A stretch of 64,000 bases of DNA, from contig VWZW01004026.1 in NCBI GenBank assembly GCA_013397115.1, positions 1,240,652 to 1,304,651 of the forward strand, written 5' to 3'. A model generated the notes under the pieces. The model had not been told where the DNA came from and searched no databases. It saw only the letters and a program-made list of their open reading frames with translations. Positions 37,825 through 50,934 of the stretch are shown here, in pieces. Numbering within the stretch: position 1 is the first letter of the stretch; every line of letters starts with the position of its first letter. The translations under genes and the position numbers were made by a program. The DNA is from Edolisoma coerulescens (lineage: Eukaryota > Chordata > Aves > Passeriformes > Campephagidae).

Positions 37825-39009
37825 TCAACATGGCACAGACAACATGGGTTCACAAAGGGAAAGTCCTATATAACTAATGTGATATATTTCCATGATAAAG
37901 TCATCGGCCTGTGTGTGAAGGGAAGGTGGTAGATGTAGTTTTTCAGGGTTTTACTAAGGCTGTTGGTACTGTTCCTCACAGCATCCTTCTGGACAAGCTG
38001 TCCATCTGTGGGATGAGTGTGTTTAGGGTGTGCTGGCTGAAGAAGTGGCTGAAGGGCAGAACTCAAAGGGTTGCAGTAAATGGGGTTACATCTGTCTGGC
38101 AACTGACCATCAGTAGTGTTCCTCATGGCTCAATTTTAGGGTCAGTTCTGTCCAATATATTTATCAAAAATATAGCAATATATTTTTTAACCATCTGGAG
38201 GAAGGAGCTGAATACACCATTAGATTTGCTAATGATAACAAGCTGGGAGCTGCTGCTGACTTCTCTTGAGGCATAGGATGCCTTGCAGAGGGATCTAGAT
38301 AGATTGGAGCATTAGGTAATGATTAGTGGGATGAAATTTAACAAGAACAAATGCCATATTCTGCTCCTTGGGTGAAGTAATGTTGGGCACAGTAATAAAT
38401 TGGGAGGGGGATGGCTGGAGAGCAGTCTTGCAGGAAGTAACCTGGGGGTGCTGGTCTGCAGCAGGCTCAGTGTGAGTCAGCAGAGTGCCCTGGAAGACCA
38501 GAGGGCAAACCTCAACCTGAGATGCTGGAAACAGTGTAATCATCCAGTCAAAAGAAGTGATTGTCCCTCTCTACTCAGTGTTGATGTGGCCTCACCTTGA
38601 GCACTTTGTGAAATTCTGCACCCCACAATTTAAGAAGGATATAAAGGTCCTTGAACAAATCCAGAGAAGGACAACAAAGCAGGTGAAAGGGCTGGAAGGA
38701 ATATCCTTGGAGGAGCAGCTAGGGACTTGAGGCTTGTCTAGTCTAGAGGAAAAGAGGCTGAGGGGCAGCCTCATTGCTCTCTGCAGCTTTCTGAGGAGGA
38801 CAAGTGGAGAGGGAAATACTGAACTCTTCTCCCCAGTGTCCAGTCACAGGATGCATATGAATGGTTCAAAGTTGTGCCAAGGGAGGTTTAGACTGGACAT
38901 TAAAAAGCATTTCTTTACTGACAGTGTGGTCAAACACTGGAACAGGCTTCCTAGAGAGGTGGTCAATGCCCCAAGACTCAGTGTTTAAGAGGTGTTTAGA
39001 CAATACCCT
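37825..39009 (+). mobile_element. CR1 LINE with reverse transcriptase remnants, 5' section
   Basis: The longest CR1 here, interrupted near its 3' end by an LTR. It begins with AQTTWVHKGKS-like coding, then VDVVFQGFTKAVGTVPHSIL (about 37929-37988, motif A region) and SSVPHGSILGSVLSNIFIKN (about 38112-38171, motif B region). The FADD-type motif (FANDNK) is recovered only after a frameshift near 38216. Downstream, 38734-38988 reads LEEKRLRGSLIALCSFL and HWNRLPREVVN, the C-terminus. Stops and frameshifts disable it. The sequence resumes at about 39492 after the insertion, giving a total element length of about 1.3 kb. Confidence 0.94.
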
Positions 39010-39491
39010 GTGGCTGCGCGGCCACGCTACCAGGATGCTCTCAGCAGTTCTGCCAGGCTGGCTGCTTGGGAGGGCACGTGAGCCTGGATGAAGAAAGCCC
39101 AGGGTCTGCGTGCTACGCTCTGCCGCAGCAGAAACACACACAAAAGTGGTCGGGAACGCAGCTTCCACTCGAAGGGGCTTCCCCCAGGCTGGTAGAAGGC
39201 ACGCCAGCAGAGATAAAGGAGGAGAGAAGCGGCTTTGCTGCTTGGGTTCCAGAAGGCTTATTTCTGAAGATGGGGAAGGCAGCGAAAGCAGCAATAGAGG
39301 AAGTATGGGCATTTTTTATACTGGGACATAGGGAGACAGGGTGAGGGGTATAATCCAATAGGGAAAGGGGACATGGGAGGGTCCAACAGGGGAACAGACA
39401 ATGAGAATGGAACAGAGGAGGGATTGCAGATGACCAATGGCGGACTGAGGGCAGGGGGCTACAGGGGGCTGTGGGAACTCGCGATTCATGA
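39010..39491 (-). mobile_element. Solo ERV LTR nested in CR1, antisense, CpG-rich
   Basis: A 482-bp insertion splits a CR1 between GACAATACCCT and ACTTAGCAACATGC, which are adjacent in CR1 copies. The near-identical octamers AATACCCT (39002-39009) and AATACACT (39492-39499) flank it and probably represent the target duplication with one mismatch. On the minus strand it runs TGAATCGCGAG to GCGCAGCCA. It has two ATTGG boxes (CCAAT on the + strand near 39356 and 39434), a TATA box AGTATAAAAAATG (39309-39321) and AATAAG (39257-39262) about 55 bp downstream. About 16 CpGs survive, which is unusual for this window and suggests a young insertion. The exact TG/CA ends lie one or two bases inside the flanking octamers, so the precise junction is uncertain. 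Open frames across it are not genes. Confidence 0.8.
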
Positions 39492-39604
39492 ATACACTTA
39501 GCAACATGCTTTAACTTTTGGTCAGCTCTGAAGTGGTCAGGCAGTTGGAGTAGACGGTCATTGTAGGTCTCTTCTAGCAGAGCTGTTCTAGTCTATTTTA
39601 TTCC
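39492..39604 (+). mobile_element. CR1 LINE, 3' section after LTR insertion
   Basis: Continuation of the interrupted CR1. 'agcaacatgctttaacttttggtcagctctgaagtggtcaggcagttgga' (39501-39550) is the CR1 3' UTR of a subfamily different from the octamer-tailed copies. It is followed by 'cattgtaggtctcttctagc' and a TCTATTTTATTCC tail. Confidence 0.93.
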
Positions 39605-42600
39605 AAACACAGTGTTACCCACTGTTTCCATATCAACTAGTAGGGGACCACAAGACCACATAAATCATTCTTTCCTATCTTTCTGCACATGTAATATTAA
39701 ATAATACACACATTTAAGGCATTAAACAAGGTTTAATTGCAAGTTGTGAAAATTATTTGCAGGTCTTTCTATCGCAATGTTTACAATCAGTTTGTAAAAT
39801 TGATCCACATAAAAGATTCATGCTATTTATTGTCTTAAAAAGAAAAATAGGAAAGACTATTTTGTGAAATTTTTCTAGTAGCAATCCACTGTTTTAGGCA
39901 CCGCTCATCTCAAGAGATGAAGAAAAAGAGCTCAATTGTTCGTGACCAGATTTAAGTTTAGGAGTTTTCTTGGCTTTCCCATAATTATGCTTGGTGACCT
40001 TGAGCAAATCACCCCTGCACAAATCTGTGAATCTTCACTTCCCACATGTAAAATCTGAAGAGGAATGGATGGGAACATTGGTATATAGAAAATATCATAG
40101 ATGTATATTTAAGATTAGGAAACATTCTAGTATTATTGTGGAAAGGTCATAAATTAGCATTCTCAAACATTCTCAACTGCAGCCAGGGCAATCATGCATC
40201 ATCTTATCTTGACTCACTTTTAAGTGACTAATTTATGGGTTTACTTCTTCATAGAGGCCTCTGAAGTTCTCTGTATATGTATTGATGAAATAAATATTTT
40301 ATTTAGATAATGGAAGCAGCTGAGTTTTTTCTATCTCAGGGAATAGGGAGAAATTATGAAAAATTAAGGCGTCTTGTGTGATCTATAAGGGGCAAGAAAG
40401 AAAACTTAAAAAATGCTATTCAGAAGGCGCCTGAAATTAAAATATGATCAATAAGTGATTACAAAGACATGTGTGGGATAAATGTGAATGTTAACTACTC
40501 CACAAAAAACTAAAATTTCCTCATGAGAAAGAAAAGATACTGTATTGACATTCTGAAATATAAATTTTAAAGCTAGCATCATGTGAGTATGTTTTATTGT
40601 CACCAAGACTTTTAGGCCAGCCAGATGTATCACACCTGCTGGGTAGTATAATACAGTGGACACATACAAAAGGATTTATGTTAGAGTTAGAGCAGCAGAA
40701 ACTAGCTTCTGGTTTGTTTTCCCTCAATATTCATGTTACACTACCAAGCTGTTAGCACAGAAATGTTCTCCAGAACCAATTAAAAGTTATTTGTTTTTCT
40801 ACAGATTTAGAAATACAGACAGGAAAGACAGAATCCCAATTTCCCCAGTAATTCATAATATCATTTGATGGGAATTTTAGCCCCAGTTATTACTGTGGGC
40901 TGAAAAGATACTCTGGAGCTTATAGATAATTTGGCCAATGCTGAAAAAATACTTTAAAATAACTATATTTGTAATGGCTTGTCAGAGGGGAAAAAAAAAG
41001 AAAGATCTGGTCTCTAAAGCTTGTCTAAATGATACAAGCTTTTATCAGTAAGCTGTTATGTGGTATTGCCATATTTTCAAGTGCTTCAGTGTAACCATAG
41101 AAGTGCATTTGGCTGTTACAGCATTTGAAAATCAATAATTATGCACTTTCCATTCCTATTGTGCACATCAACATTTTCAATACAGCCATTTCACAGACTG
41201 GTGCGCCATGAAGACGCTGGCACAAGAAAAGCAGATGGAGTTTTAGAGAAAGTCAGTGTGTCATTTCACAATGCATGGATCAAGACCAGAGATCTTTTGT
41301 CTAATATAAAACCTTGAACCAGTGAGCTAATAAAGGGAGGAAATTTGAATTATGAAAAAAAGAATTATGAATCTTATTTTATTGTCAATTCTTGTAAGTT
41401 TTACATGTTTAAACTCCATTTAAAAAAAAATTGTCTCGCATTATCTCTGTATGTTGTTGATGAACTTGTGAATCAACTACTGGCAACAGAGACAGAATTC
41501 CCTTATTGTATATCCCTTAGTGTGTCGTGAGAAGTAATGGCTGGGATTAGGTCAGCATTATAAACATGAAAGAGGGTTAAGAACATTTAAAAGTAGTCAA
41601 AACACCGATCCTTCTGCTCTAGCACCCCATCTCCAGCAGCAGCCTAAAGCTCAGAGAGGGTCGTAAGAACATCTAATTCCCAGATTCCTACCATCTGCAG
41701 CTCAGAGAATTCCTGGGAAAAATGTGATTCCTGTGCAATCAATAAACTTTAATACTTTTCGGTTTTTATGTGGTCCTAGGTTACAAAAGAAATCGAGAGA
41801 TCTCACAATTCCCTCTTAGAAAGGACATAGCTTTAAATATAACTAGAATCCTCTTATAAGTTTTCATTTTATAGGGATATAAGGAATGAAACAAACACAT
41901 TTCTGGGCAATTACAGCAATCCTTGTGAAACAGAATCTGAACATACTCATTATCAATTGCACATGACAAACAAAATTATAATTTGTGTCTGACTTGATGG
42001 CTGAAAGTTACTGTTGTTTTTATAAATCGTGAATTTTCTAAAATTCTCAAATTCTGCTTTTCCAGTTTATCTTGACATATTTACCTTGCTTCCTATGTGA
42101 TATTTACAATTTTTTACATGGACAATTAATAAGGTAAAATTTAAACAAAAATGTGATATGTAGACAATAAGGTAAATTTGATATGCATTATCTCTGATAT
42201 GTGATGAGAATAAGAAACACATGAGGAAAGGATATTTCTTTAATCTAAATGTGTATGTGATAATATTTGGGTATTTAAAATCAAATATTTTTGCTTCTTC
42301 TTTTTTTTAATGAAAGAAAAATGTAATACACATCAGCCTGGTAGAACTGGGGGTCCTGAGATACAAATATGTTTGCCCACTGCTGTATGAAAGTAAAACA
42401 CACAAGCAAAGCAAGAAACAAACCATTGACTTCCATTTTCAGACTCAATGTCTTCCCAGGACAGAATGTGAACCTCTCTCATATGCCATGCACATCCAAA
42501 AATCCTTTTTCCCAAAGGTAAAATATGGGACAATTTAATTGAAGTCTACCTTTTGCTTTAGAAGAGAACAATTAGAACAACTGGAAAGGAATGACAATGG

Positions 42601-42654
42601 CCAGCATAAATTCTAAATAGGCGTGCACCGACTCTACCATATTTTCCTTGTTTC

Positions 42655-42910
42655 TTATAAAAAATCAGGAATACATAGAAACGATGCATACAGTGTTCCT
42701 ACAAGTCTGACATGCATTTCTTCAGCGAAATTTTCTTCTACGTCTTTGTGAACAGTGTTTGCCTCTCCTCTTTGCTGTGAGCCTTGTTGCTGCAGGGCTT
42801 TTTGGTGATCTCCTGTATCTTCACTCACTGTCGTGGTAGAATCTCCAACAGCAGACAAGGAACTTTGTCTGGTCCCAAATCCTATGTTCACTTTCTTCTA
42901 CCTCTTTACT
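42655..42910 (-). other. Exon-like segment, minus strand, product not recognised
   Basis: On the minus strand, TTTCATTTCAG (acceptor-like, ending at 42911) is followed by 82 bases to a GACA|GTGAGT donor-like site (GT at 42828-42827). One frame is open across those 82 bases. In another frame, 78 codons are open from 42891 to 42655 with coding-like composition: Ser/Thr-, Gln- and acid-rich, for example SEDTGDHQKALQQQGSQQRG. The two readings conflict. I recognise no family, and a chance match is quite possible. Confidence 0.15.
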
Positions 42911-43979
42911 CTGAAATGAAATTTTTAGAAAAGGTGTGACCACAACACGAAACAGAAAAGTCAATTCAAGTTGAAACAATTGCAGATCAAATTTCTTCTA
43001 AGAAAAAATTTCAATAGGAGACAGTAGAATTTAGATGAGAAAATCTTTCTATATTGTTAACTTTATAGTACACATTGGATACTTTTTCAGCTGATTCCTT
43101 AATAAGAAATGAAAAAGTATAGGGTTTCAGAGGAATTACTTGGAATTGTCTTTCACAGTGAGAATCAAGCTATACTTTTGATGACTAGGAGCCATTATTT
43201 ATCGATTGGCAGTTCTGAACTTCAATCCTATTGCTATTCAAGATACATTTAAAGTATTTACTTGCAACTCATGAGTCTTTCTATGGCAAGAAGGGAAAGT
43301 GGAGAAAGTGAAAAAGATCAAAGACATCTCAAACCCCTCATTTGACAGAATTCTATTAAGTTAATAACAATAAGGACAGACTATTCACAAAAACATAAGC
43401 ACTATAAAGATTATCATTGAAACATAACTATGCTAAAAGTATATTAGTTTTTATAATTCTTGAGTAGATAAATCGCATTCCTAATAACAATGTGCAGCAG
43501 ACCAAGAACATCCACTCAAACTGGGTACCAGAAACAGGTTATTACACTCTGGGGAATTTAGAGCACAGGGAACAGACAGTAGCCCTGTACAGAGTAACAG
43601 AGATCTATCAAACTTTAGGATCTTTAATGCTGCCCAAAGTAGCTACACTACAAACTGACTCAAGGAGACTGCATGTAAGAGTGAGGAAATCATGTCAGAT
43701 CTAAACTATTTCTGTATGTTACTAGTTCTTATCTCATCCATGATTAATTTATTGTGCTTTAAGCTTAAGGATATACATCTCCAATTCCCTCCATGTCATC
43801 TTTGCACTTTCATTCAAATCCTACCAGAAGCTATGGTGCGATTACTGTGTTTCTTGTCTTCTTTTTGTGCCTTGAACAGGTTTTCAGAGAAGAGAATTCA
43901 CAAACCCATTGGTTTAATCTTGATTCTGGGACCCCAAAAGTCTTGTGAACAAAGTCTGAATAACATGCCAAGGAACCTG

Positions 43980-44040
43980 AGACTTTTACCAAAATGTGGA
44001 GACTTTTTACCAAAATATGAAGACTTTTTACCACTGTGAT
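43980..44040 (+). repeat. Three-copy tandem repeat, about 20 bp
   Basis: Units start at 43980, 44000 and 44021, each beginning AGACTTTTACCA or AGACTTTTTACCA. The first two continue AAATGTGG or AAATATGA. The third diverges after ACC. Translation of one frame gives LLPKCGDFLPKYEDFLPL, repeating the DFLP motif. Confidence 0.85.
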
Positions 44041-45589
44041 GGTACCCAGTTGCTTCTTTGTAGTTGTAATCCATTCCCTGGCAGTGTGGACAGGTCAGTC
44101 TTGCCATTGTGCACACACATCTAATCTAATCTGCCTACTATTTATAAAACAACAGTGTTCTTAGAAAAGACAGCGTCTCATGTCAAAAGCATTTAAGCTG
44201 CCAAAGTGTAAAAGCCTTTGAGCTGGCATAGTAGTGTAATTGTTTATAGCATCAGAGACCCCATGATGCTCCTGTCTACTGATGAACATCCCCACTAATT
44301 ATTCCAGATGCAGACTGATTGACAAGTCCAACATCAGTAAGAATCAGTAAGTTGTCAAGTTCTTCACCCTGTTGGATACACAAGACTAGGCTGTTCAGAA
44401 ACTTGGTTGCTTTTACTGAATTTTACTGGAATCCTTTTGAAAGAAATGGCTGTTTCCTCTTTAATTACTTTAATTCAATGATTTCCAATAATGACTTTGC
44501 CTTATAAAAAATTCTTGGTAAGTTCTATGAACAACTCCTTATTAAAATACTTGTGCAAAATTACTCATTGTTCTATCCTTTTCCATTCATTTGCTAATCA
44601 AAGATATAATTATATTAACTAGAAATAGAATTCCTAAAACTAGCAACTGAAAAAGTTTTAAATTAAATTTCAAGAAAGCAAACTAAAATATATTAGCTGT
44701 AATTGATGGCAATGGACTTAAATTACTTCTTGATCTCCTGGGAATACACATGGTAGATTTTCAGGACAAATAAAGTTATTTGTTTTTAAAATATTTCTTA
44801 TTTAAACATTTTGGAAACAATTAGTCTGGCATTCTAGATGTCATGTAGGGCTATCTGACGTCTGTAAAAAGTTAGAAGACTTTCATCATGCCTTTTATTT
44901 AATATTTAAATTAATGCAGCTACACATGTAATGAGCTGCTACCACAACTGCTGTATGAATATTAAAATGGTAAGCTTTGAATGTTTAACAAAAGTACTCA
45001 CACTTGCCAGAAATCACTAAGTCTTACTTAAAAGACAAGTCCAGATCTGTAATGACTTATAACACTTAAGAGTGCCTATTTACAAGCTAAGGTACAACGT
45101 CCTTTTATTTCCACACTGGTTTAAACCACTGTCTTCAAACACCTCCAGTAAGAATCCCTGACATCACTCTTTAATGAAGGGAGTTTTTGCCAGGGTGTAG
45201 CTGGAGTAAGTCACATGTATGTTAAAAGGATTTGGCTCAGTTGCTCTTCTGTGCTACGTGACATATTTCCTCTGACTAGGTCTGGACGTCTGTGACTTCA
45301 ATGTGTTTATTCCACGTGATGGAAGCAATGAGCAGCCTATTTAAATGTGAACATTTATTAAGATTGTACCATAAAAAAATTAAGGAGACCTTTTCCTTTG
45401 GTATTCTGCATCAGCCAACCTTGAAAACACGCGGTATCCAGGAAGTGATGTCGCAAGAAGTTGTTGTATTTTGTCCCTCAGCTGGAAGGGCGCTGGGAGC
45501 CAAGTGAAACGGGAAACTTGTCTGCTTCCAGCTGGTGCTGGTTGAGGTTTCTTGGGGCATTCAGGGAATAAGGCAGTTGCATGAGTGGC

Positions 45590-45865
45590 CAAGTAACAAG
45601 AAAAAGGACAAGAGAGAATGGCCTCAAGTTGTGCCAGCAGAGGTTTAGATTGGATATTAGGAAAAAATTCTTCACTAAAAGGGTTGTCAAGCACTGAAAC
45701 CAGCTTCCCAGGGAAGTAGTTGAATCATCATCCCTGGAGGTATTCAAAAGATGTGTAGATACAGCGCTTAGGGGCATGTTTTAGTGGTGCTGGGTTAACT
45801 GGTGAGCTTAATGATCTTGAAGTTCTTTTCCAACCTAAAGGATTCTATAATGCTATGATTCTATG
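45590..45865 (+). mobile_element. CR1 LINE, short 3' fragment
   Basis: The last 275 bp of a CR1. It contains 'ggacaagagagaatggcctcaagttgtgcc' (45607-45636), 'aggtttagattggatattagg', the 'cagcttcccagggaagtagttga' block, 'catccctggaggtattcaaaagatgtgtaga' and 'atgatcttgaagttcttttccaacct'. It ends in ATTCTATAATGCTATGATTCTATG. The GTTGTCAAGCACTG block marks a CR1 variant related to the copy at 37825-39604 rather than to the 15960 copy. Confidence 0.94.
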
Positions 45866-48800
45866 GCTGTATGATCCTGGTTGTGCAAAACCTGGTGCGC
45901 TCTGCAGCTGTTGCTGTTGCTTTAGCCATCTGTTTGGCCAGCGCTGACAGAAAGTCAAAACCCCTCTGCACGTGGAAGGGCTGCTCAGCTGTATTCCAAA
46001 TTATTGCCAGACAGGGACTAAAACTATGGAAAGCTTAAAAATAAAAGCAATAAGCAACTGCTCTTGAAGAAAATTTTAAAAGTGGGATATAAATGAATAG
46101 GCAAAATAAAGTGCATGGGTTTCAAACTCTAGATAAATGAGCAAAACATTTTAAAGTCCTTTTCCTTACAGCAGACAAACAGAAAATGCTATCAAATTCA
46201 GCTAACAAAATCATGAAAAGACACAAGCATATAAAAAGGCAGCATACCATATGTCCACCAATATCTAGTACAATAGGAACATTAAGAAAGCCATTAAGAT
46301 AGAGTTCCCATTGTGCCCAGGTATACAATAACATATGGTACATTTCCTGCTTCACTGTGCATTTCATCATTTTTGTTGTTTAGCATCACTAATTTAGAGC
46401 TCAATTAATATAGTTTGGGCATTCATTTCTTCAAAGAATATTTTAAAAATTTTCACTACTGTTTAAATTGATCTCTTTTTTTAGTGCAAGTGCACAGTAA
46501 GTATTAATGGAAGGTAGGATTCTTTCCAAACCTTAATTAAATGGAAGAGCTAGATGGAACTATTATAAGGGAGCTACACATGATACTTAAATTATTATTG
46601 TCGTTTTATTTAATCCCCACACAATTTGCTGTAATGATTCTGCAGAGAAACATTAAAGGGTTGTTGTTTGTTTTAATCAATGATGACTTCCCAAGGACAG
46701 ATGTGTGTATTTCTTGGAAGTATAGATTAGAGGCAAAATAGTAAGTGACTATTGTAGCAATGTTAAAGAAAATACAAAAAGAAATATAAGGCGACCATAA
46801 TCTGATAAATATCCACCTGTACATGTGCAGAAGAGAGGGAAATGAAGATATCTGAAAGATTTTTCTCCTTCAAGGACTTTTATTCTCGAAAAACTAAAGA
46901 TTAAGGAATCTCTGGATTTCCAAAAACAAGATGAAATTTATTTGTAAAACACACTCTCTCTCTTTTTGGTATTTACAGATGCCGTATGCCTCTTAGAAGT
47001 GCTGAATTTTGCACACTAGCTCCTACCAAGGTTCCTATTTGAATTCAGGACTCCTATGGAAACTAAAAACCAGTTCTCTTCTCAAAGTAATACTCTTAAC
47101 TATCTCATGTGCCATTCTAAACGATTCATAAACTGTGTCATGAGTTTGATACAGAAAATGAAATTAGAGTGGAAATAAGCCCTCACAACCAACATCTCAA
47201 ATACTTGCACAAGAAACATTTCGATCAAATAATTTAGACCAAGTAACTAATATCCTGAATATGTAATTTTTAAATATAAAAGATGAGAGTTCACTTAGTA
47301 GTAATAAATAATAAATTTCAGTTCAGACCCATTACAATTTGTCTTTCACTGTCTCACCAGCAACAGTGGTGCTACGGTGAGCTATTTTCAAATGTGGATA
47401 TAGAAAGAAGGGATCTCTGGTATGAAACCAAATCAGAGTTAAGAAAGGAAATCGTTATAAGCTTGAGCTAGCATCTACTGGTATAAAATAAACTGCAATT
47501 TTAGGTGTTAATTTATGAATAAAATAATTAATATTGAGTGGAATTACGGGTTAATGCCCAAGTTATAGGACATGGATTTATGTCAGATTCTGTTTTAATT
47601 AAAACATATTTGCCATTTAGCATTAGGAGACTATGAAAGATCATGAGTGAACATACGGATATTGAATTAAGTTTCATATTTTTACACTGCAGAAATTACT
47701 CAAACCCACTGTAAAGTCACCCACTATGCCAGTCGCTAAAAATACTATATGTGCTCACAAACAGCCTGACTTTTTCTTTAAATGTTAAATGTTGTGTTTC
47801 CTTTGAGATCCACAAGACCACGAGCCATCTTTTTCTATATTTCTCATTACATTATTTTTACTTATTGAACTCATGAAAAATTATGCTTTGATTTTCCTTT
47901 CAAGAAAATGTTTGTGTTCTACGATATAATTATAACCCCTTTTAACTTCAAAATTTATGTCAGATTAAATTTCCCAAGTACATTTCTGGGTACAGTGTAT
48001 TACAACAGCTACCGCTGAAATTCATTATACAATTGCGTGTAGTATTTTCCCTAAGATAGAATATGACAAAATTAATATTTTGATCAAACTTTTGCTACTA
48101 AAACAAACTCATTGCTTCTGTATCACTGTAGCTGTACTGAAATTTTGAATAAATTACCCACTGTAAGAACTTTTAGAATGGTAGAGGATAAATACAACTC
48201 AGTGGCCTCTTAATAGGAAAGGACTCCTTCAAACAATCTTTCATAACTCAGGTCTTGTTAACTGTGGTTTTCCAAAAGAAGACTCATTCCCATTTATAAC
48301 ATAATTGTTTCACTGTTCTGACATATAATAAGAATTAAAATGACCTTTAAAAAGCTCTTTTTTTCTTGTTAGTTCTCAGATATTCACATATTTTTTCTCA
48401 GTTGACTTTGCATAGTAACATCTTTCTTCAATTCTAATATTTTAGAATATAGTCATGGCAGTCCATGGGATGACCAAATCAGATGACTTTTCCTTCAAGT
48501 ACATGGTAGAAGAAAAATTCTATCCATTCTCCCAACAAAATAAACACAAGAAGTAAAAATTCAACTTTTAGGGGAGTGATAGTAGTATTCTGGCCTTTCT
48601 ACTTTTGGTTTCTAGAATACTTTGAACCTACTGGCATGAACCAAAATATTCATATCATCTGCTTTTACAGTGAAAGTATTCAGAAAAAAGTACATTTTTC
48701 AAAATTTGCCTGAAAATGCTTTTTTTTCTTCCTATGTCCTTCTCTATTTATCACTCATGCAATTGTGCCTATAAATATTTCATTCCTGGCATATTAAAAT

Positions 48801-50934
48801 AAGATATCAGAAAATTTCCTTATATTTGAAAAAAAAGGGTGTTTCAGCATTTTTGCTGTTGCTAAGCATACATTTAGTCTAAATACAAACTGATTTTGCC
48901 ATTTTTCTCATTATTCAAAGCATTATGTTTTACATTCATATTGCAAGTACTCAAAATTTAAATACATTTGAAAGTAAAAATTGAAAAAGACATATCAGGA
49001 ATAGTGAAGGATGCAGATGGTATAGGTGGTGGTTTTAGGACTTGTAAGCAGATACAAGAAGTCTCGCTTGTAAAACATGCTTTATTATTTCTGTACAAAA
49101 TGCTTTCTAAATTTGAACAGGAATATTTCTTCTGGTCCTACAAAGAAGATATAAATAATATATACACTCCTTTGTGTTTTAAGAGCATGATTTGCATAGA
49201 AAATTTTTTGACCAAATTTTTTAATAACAGAAAAAAGCCTAAGGAAGTACCCTTGGCACAAGCCCTTTTCTTATTCCTTTTTTAATACATTAAGATTCAC
49301 TTGCCACAATAATATCTTCACCTACGTAATCTCCAGGCCAATAAAAATCATGATCATTTCCCTTCCCAGCAATTACATGGTTGCCAGCTTCAATTTAGTT
49401 CCTTTTACCCTTTCAGAATCCTTAACTTTTAACAGTTGCTCAGCATGCCTCTTCATTACTTTTCTCTTAATTCTTCCAGGTATGAAAGATACACAACTCT
49501 GTAGCAGACATTAACTTTCCTCCCCATGTCCCCTATTCATTTTCTATTTTGCATCCAAATATGTAATGAAACTAAATGAAGTATTTTCGGAATTATGTTG
49601 GGGAGGTTCTTTGTACAGTTTTTTTCCCCAATATAAACACAACACCATGCTAATATTTAGATTGAAAATCAATTTCTCCTCAAAATAAGGAAAAAACCCA
49701 TGAACACTCAAGAAAATAAATAATTTAATTCCTGAAAAAAAATTGCTCACTATATTGTGGTATCATTCAATATTATGCCTCCTAGTTATAGTCATTGAAT
49801 GAAAATTATAGGAGAGTTCTGGGAAGCACTAGAGAGTTATGCCATAGACCATGTTCTGCCTTGGATCATTGCCCAAAACACTGCTCATCTTTGACAGTGT
49901 TAAAGTCTGGTATCTCTTGAACCGGCTGGAGTAGGAACAAATACCGTGCACAACTGCTGTGCTGTGATTATGAGCTTTGCAGCCATGAAAGCATTTCTTT
50001 TAAAACTCGTAAGGCTAGACATAGAACGTGAATGTGAGCATTACAATTAGTCATTCTGCTCCCTTCCATTCCTCCCAGCTTCAAATTCTGGCATGATAGC
50101 AGCTACTATCTCACCAGCTGTTAAAGATAGCATGCAGCTAGAAAATCATCTAACTGGAAGTTGGAACCTCAGCTTTCAAATACCACAAAGCACTAATCTC
50201 CAGTTCTGTGGCTGGAAAGGTTTTGACTGCTGAAATCATGTGGGAGCTGAAGTGAAAAGCAAAAAATGGTGATGGTAATCTGGTGACATGAAGGTTTCAC
50301 TATCTTATGACCTACCATGTTTGATAAAAAAGTACAAGGGCTCTCAGGACCAGTAAAATTATCTTATGTATGCAAACAGCAGGGGGAAAGCTCTGATGCC
50401 AAAATGGCAGTAAAGCTGACAAAGATGAAAGCAGAGAAAGAGTAAAGCAGTTAAAGGCAAGGTAAAACACAAGTAGATAAGATATAGAGCACACTTATTT
50501 TTTTTCCCCTTGTCCATTTTTCGTAACATTGTTTTATCTATTTACCAATGTGTAAGGAAAACAAATTGGTATTTGCCAAATACTATTCATAGATCTGGTA
50601 AAAATTAACAATAATACTTTTCTAAGTTTTGGGGTTTTTTTTGCATTTTTTTGGTAAGAAAACATGCCTGAAGCTTTCCATATCTCAATTACATTCATGA
50701 TGCACCTAATTCTCAATACAGTTCTGGATAAGTTGACCTATTACCTACACACTCCCTTGAAAAGTCTAATTTTAGTGTCTCTGGATTACGAGAGTGCCAG
50801 GACAAAATTCATAATGAAATGACTGTGTTTCTACTGTCTTTTTCTGGTACTCCTCCAGCATTCAGAACCATTTCATCAGGAGTGTCTGAGGATACATTCC
50901 TGCGTAGTAATTTCAGGATTCTCATATTGGCCTG
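45866..50934. other. Unique AT-rich region, no gene seen
   Basis: About 5 kb with no recognised element. A donor-like CA|GTAAGTATT lies near 46497-46505 (+), but I see no matching exon. Open frames such as 48968-49285 (105 codons) have no recognisable motif. Confidence 0.5.

Larger units (their letters stand above)
39605..45589. other. Long unique AT-rich region
   Basis: About 6 kb without a recognised transposable element. It contains a weak exon-like segment on the minus strand (42829-42910) and a three-unit tandem repeat (43980-44040), listed separately. Other open frames are short and featureless. Confidence 0.5.

Noticed and set aside
38866..39358. Several overlapping open frames of 70-148 codons on both strands
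   Set aside because: They span the junction of a CR1 and a GC-rich nested LTR. High GC lowers stop frequency, and no frame has a recognisable product.
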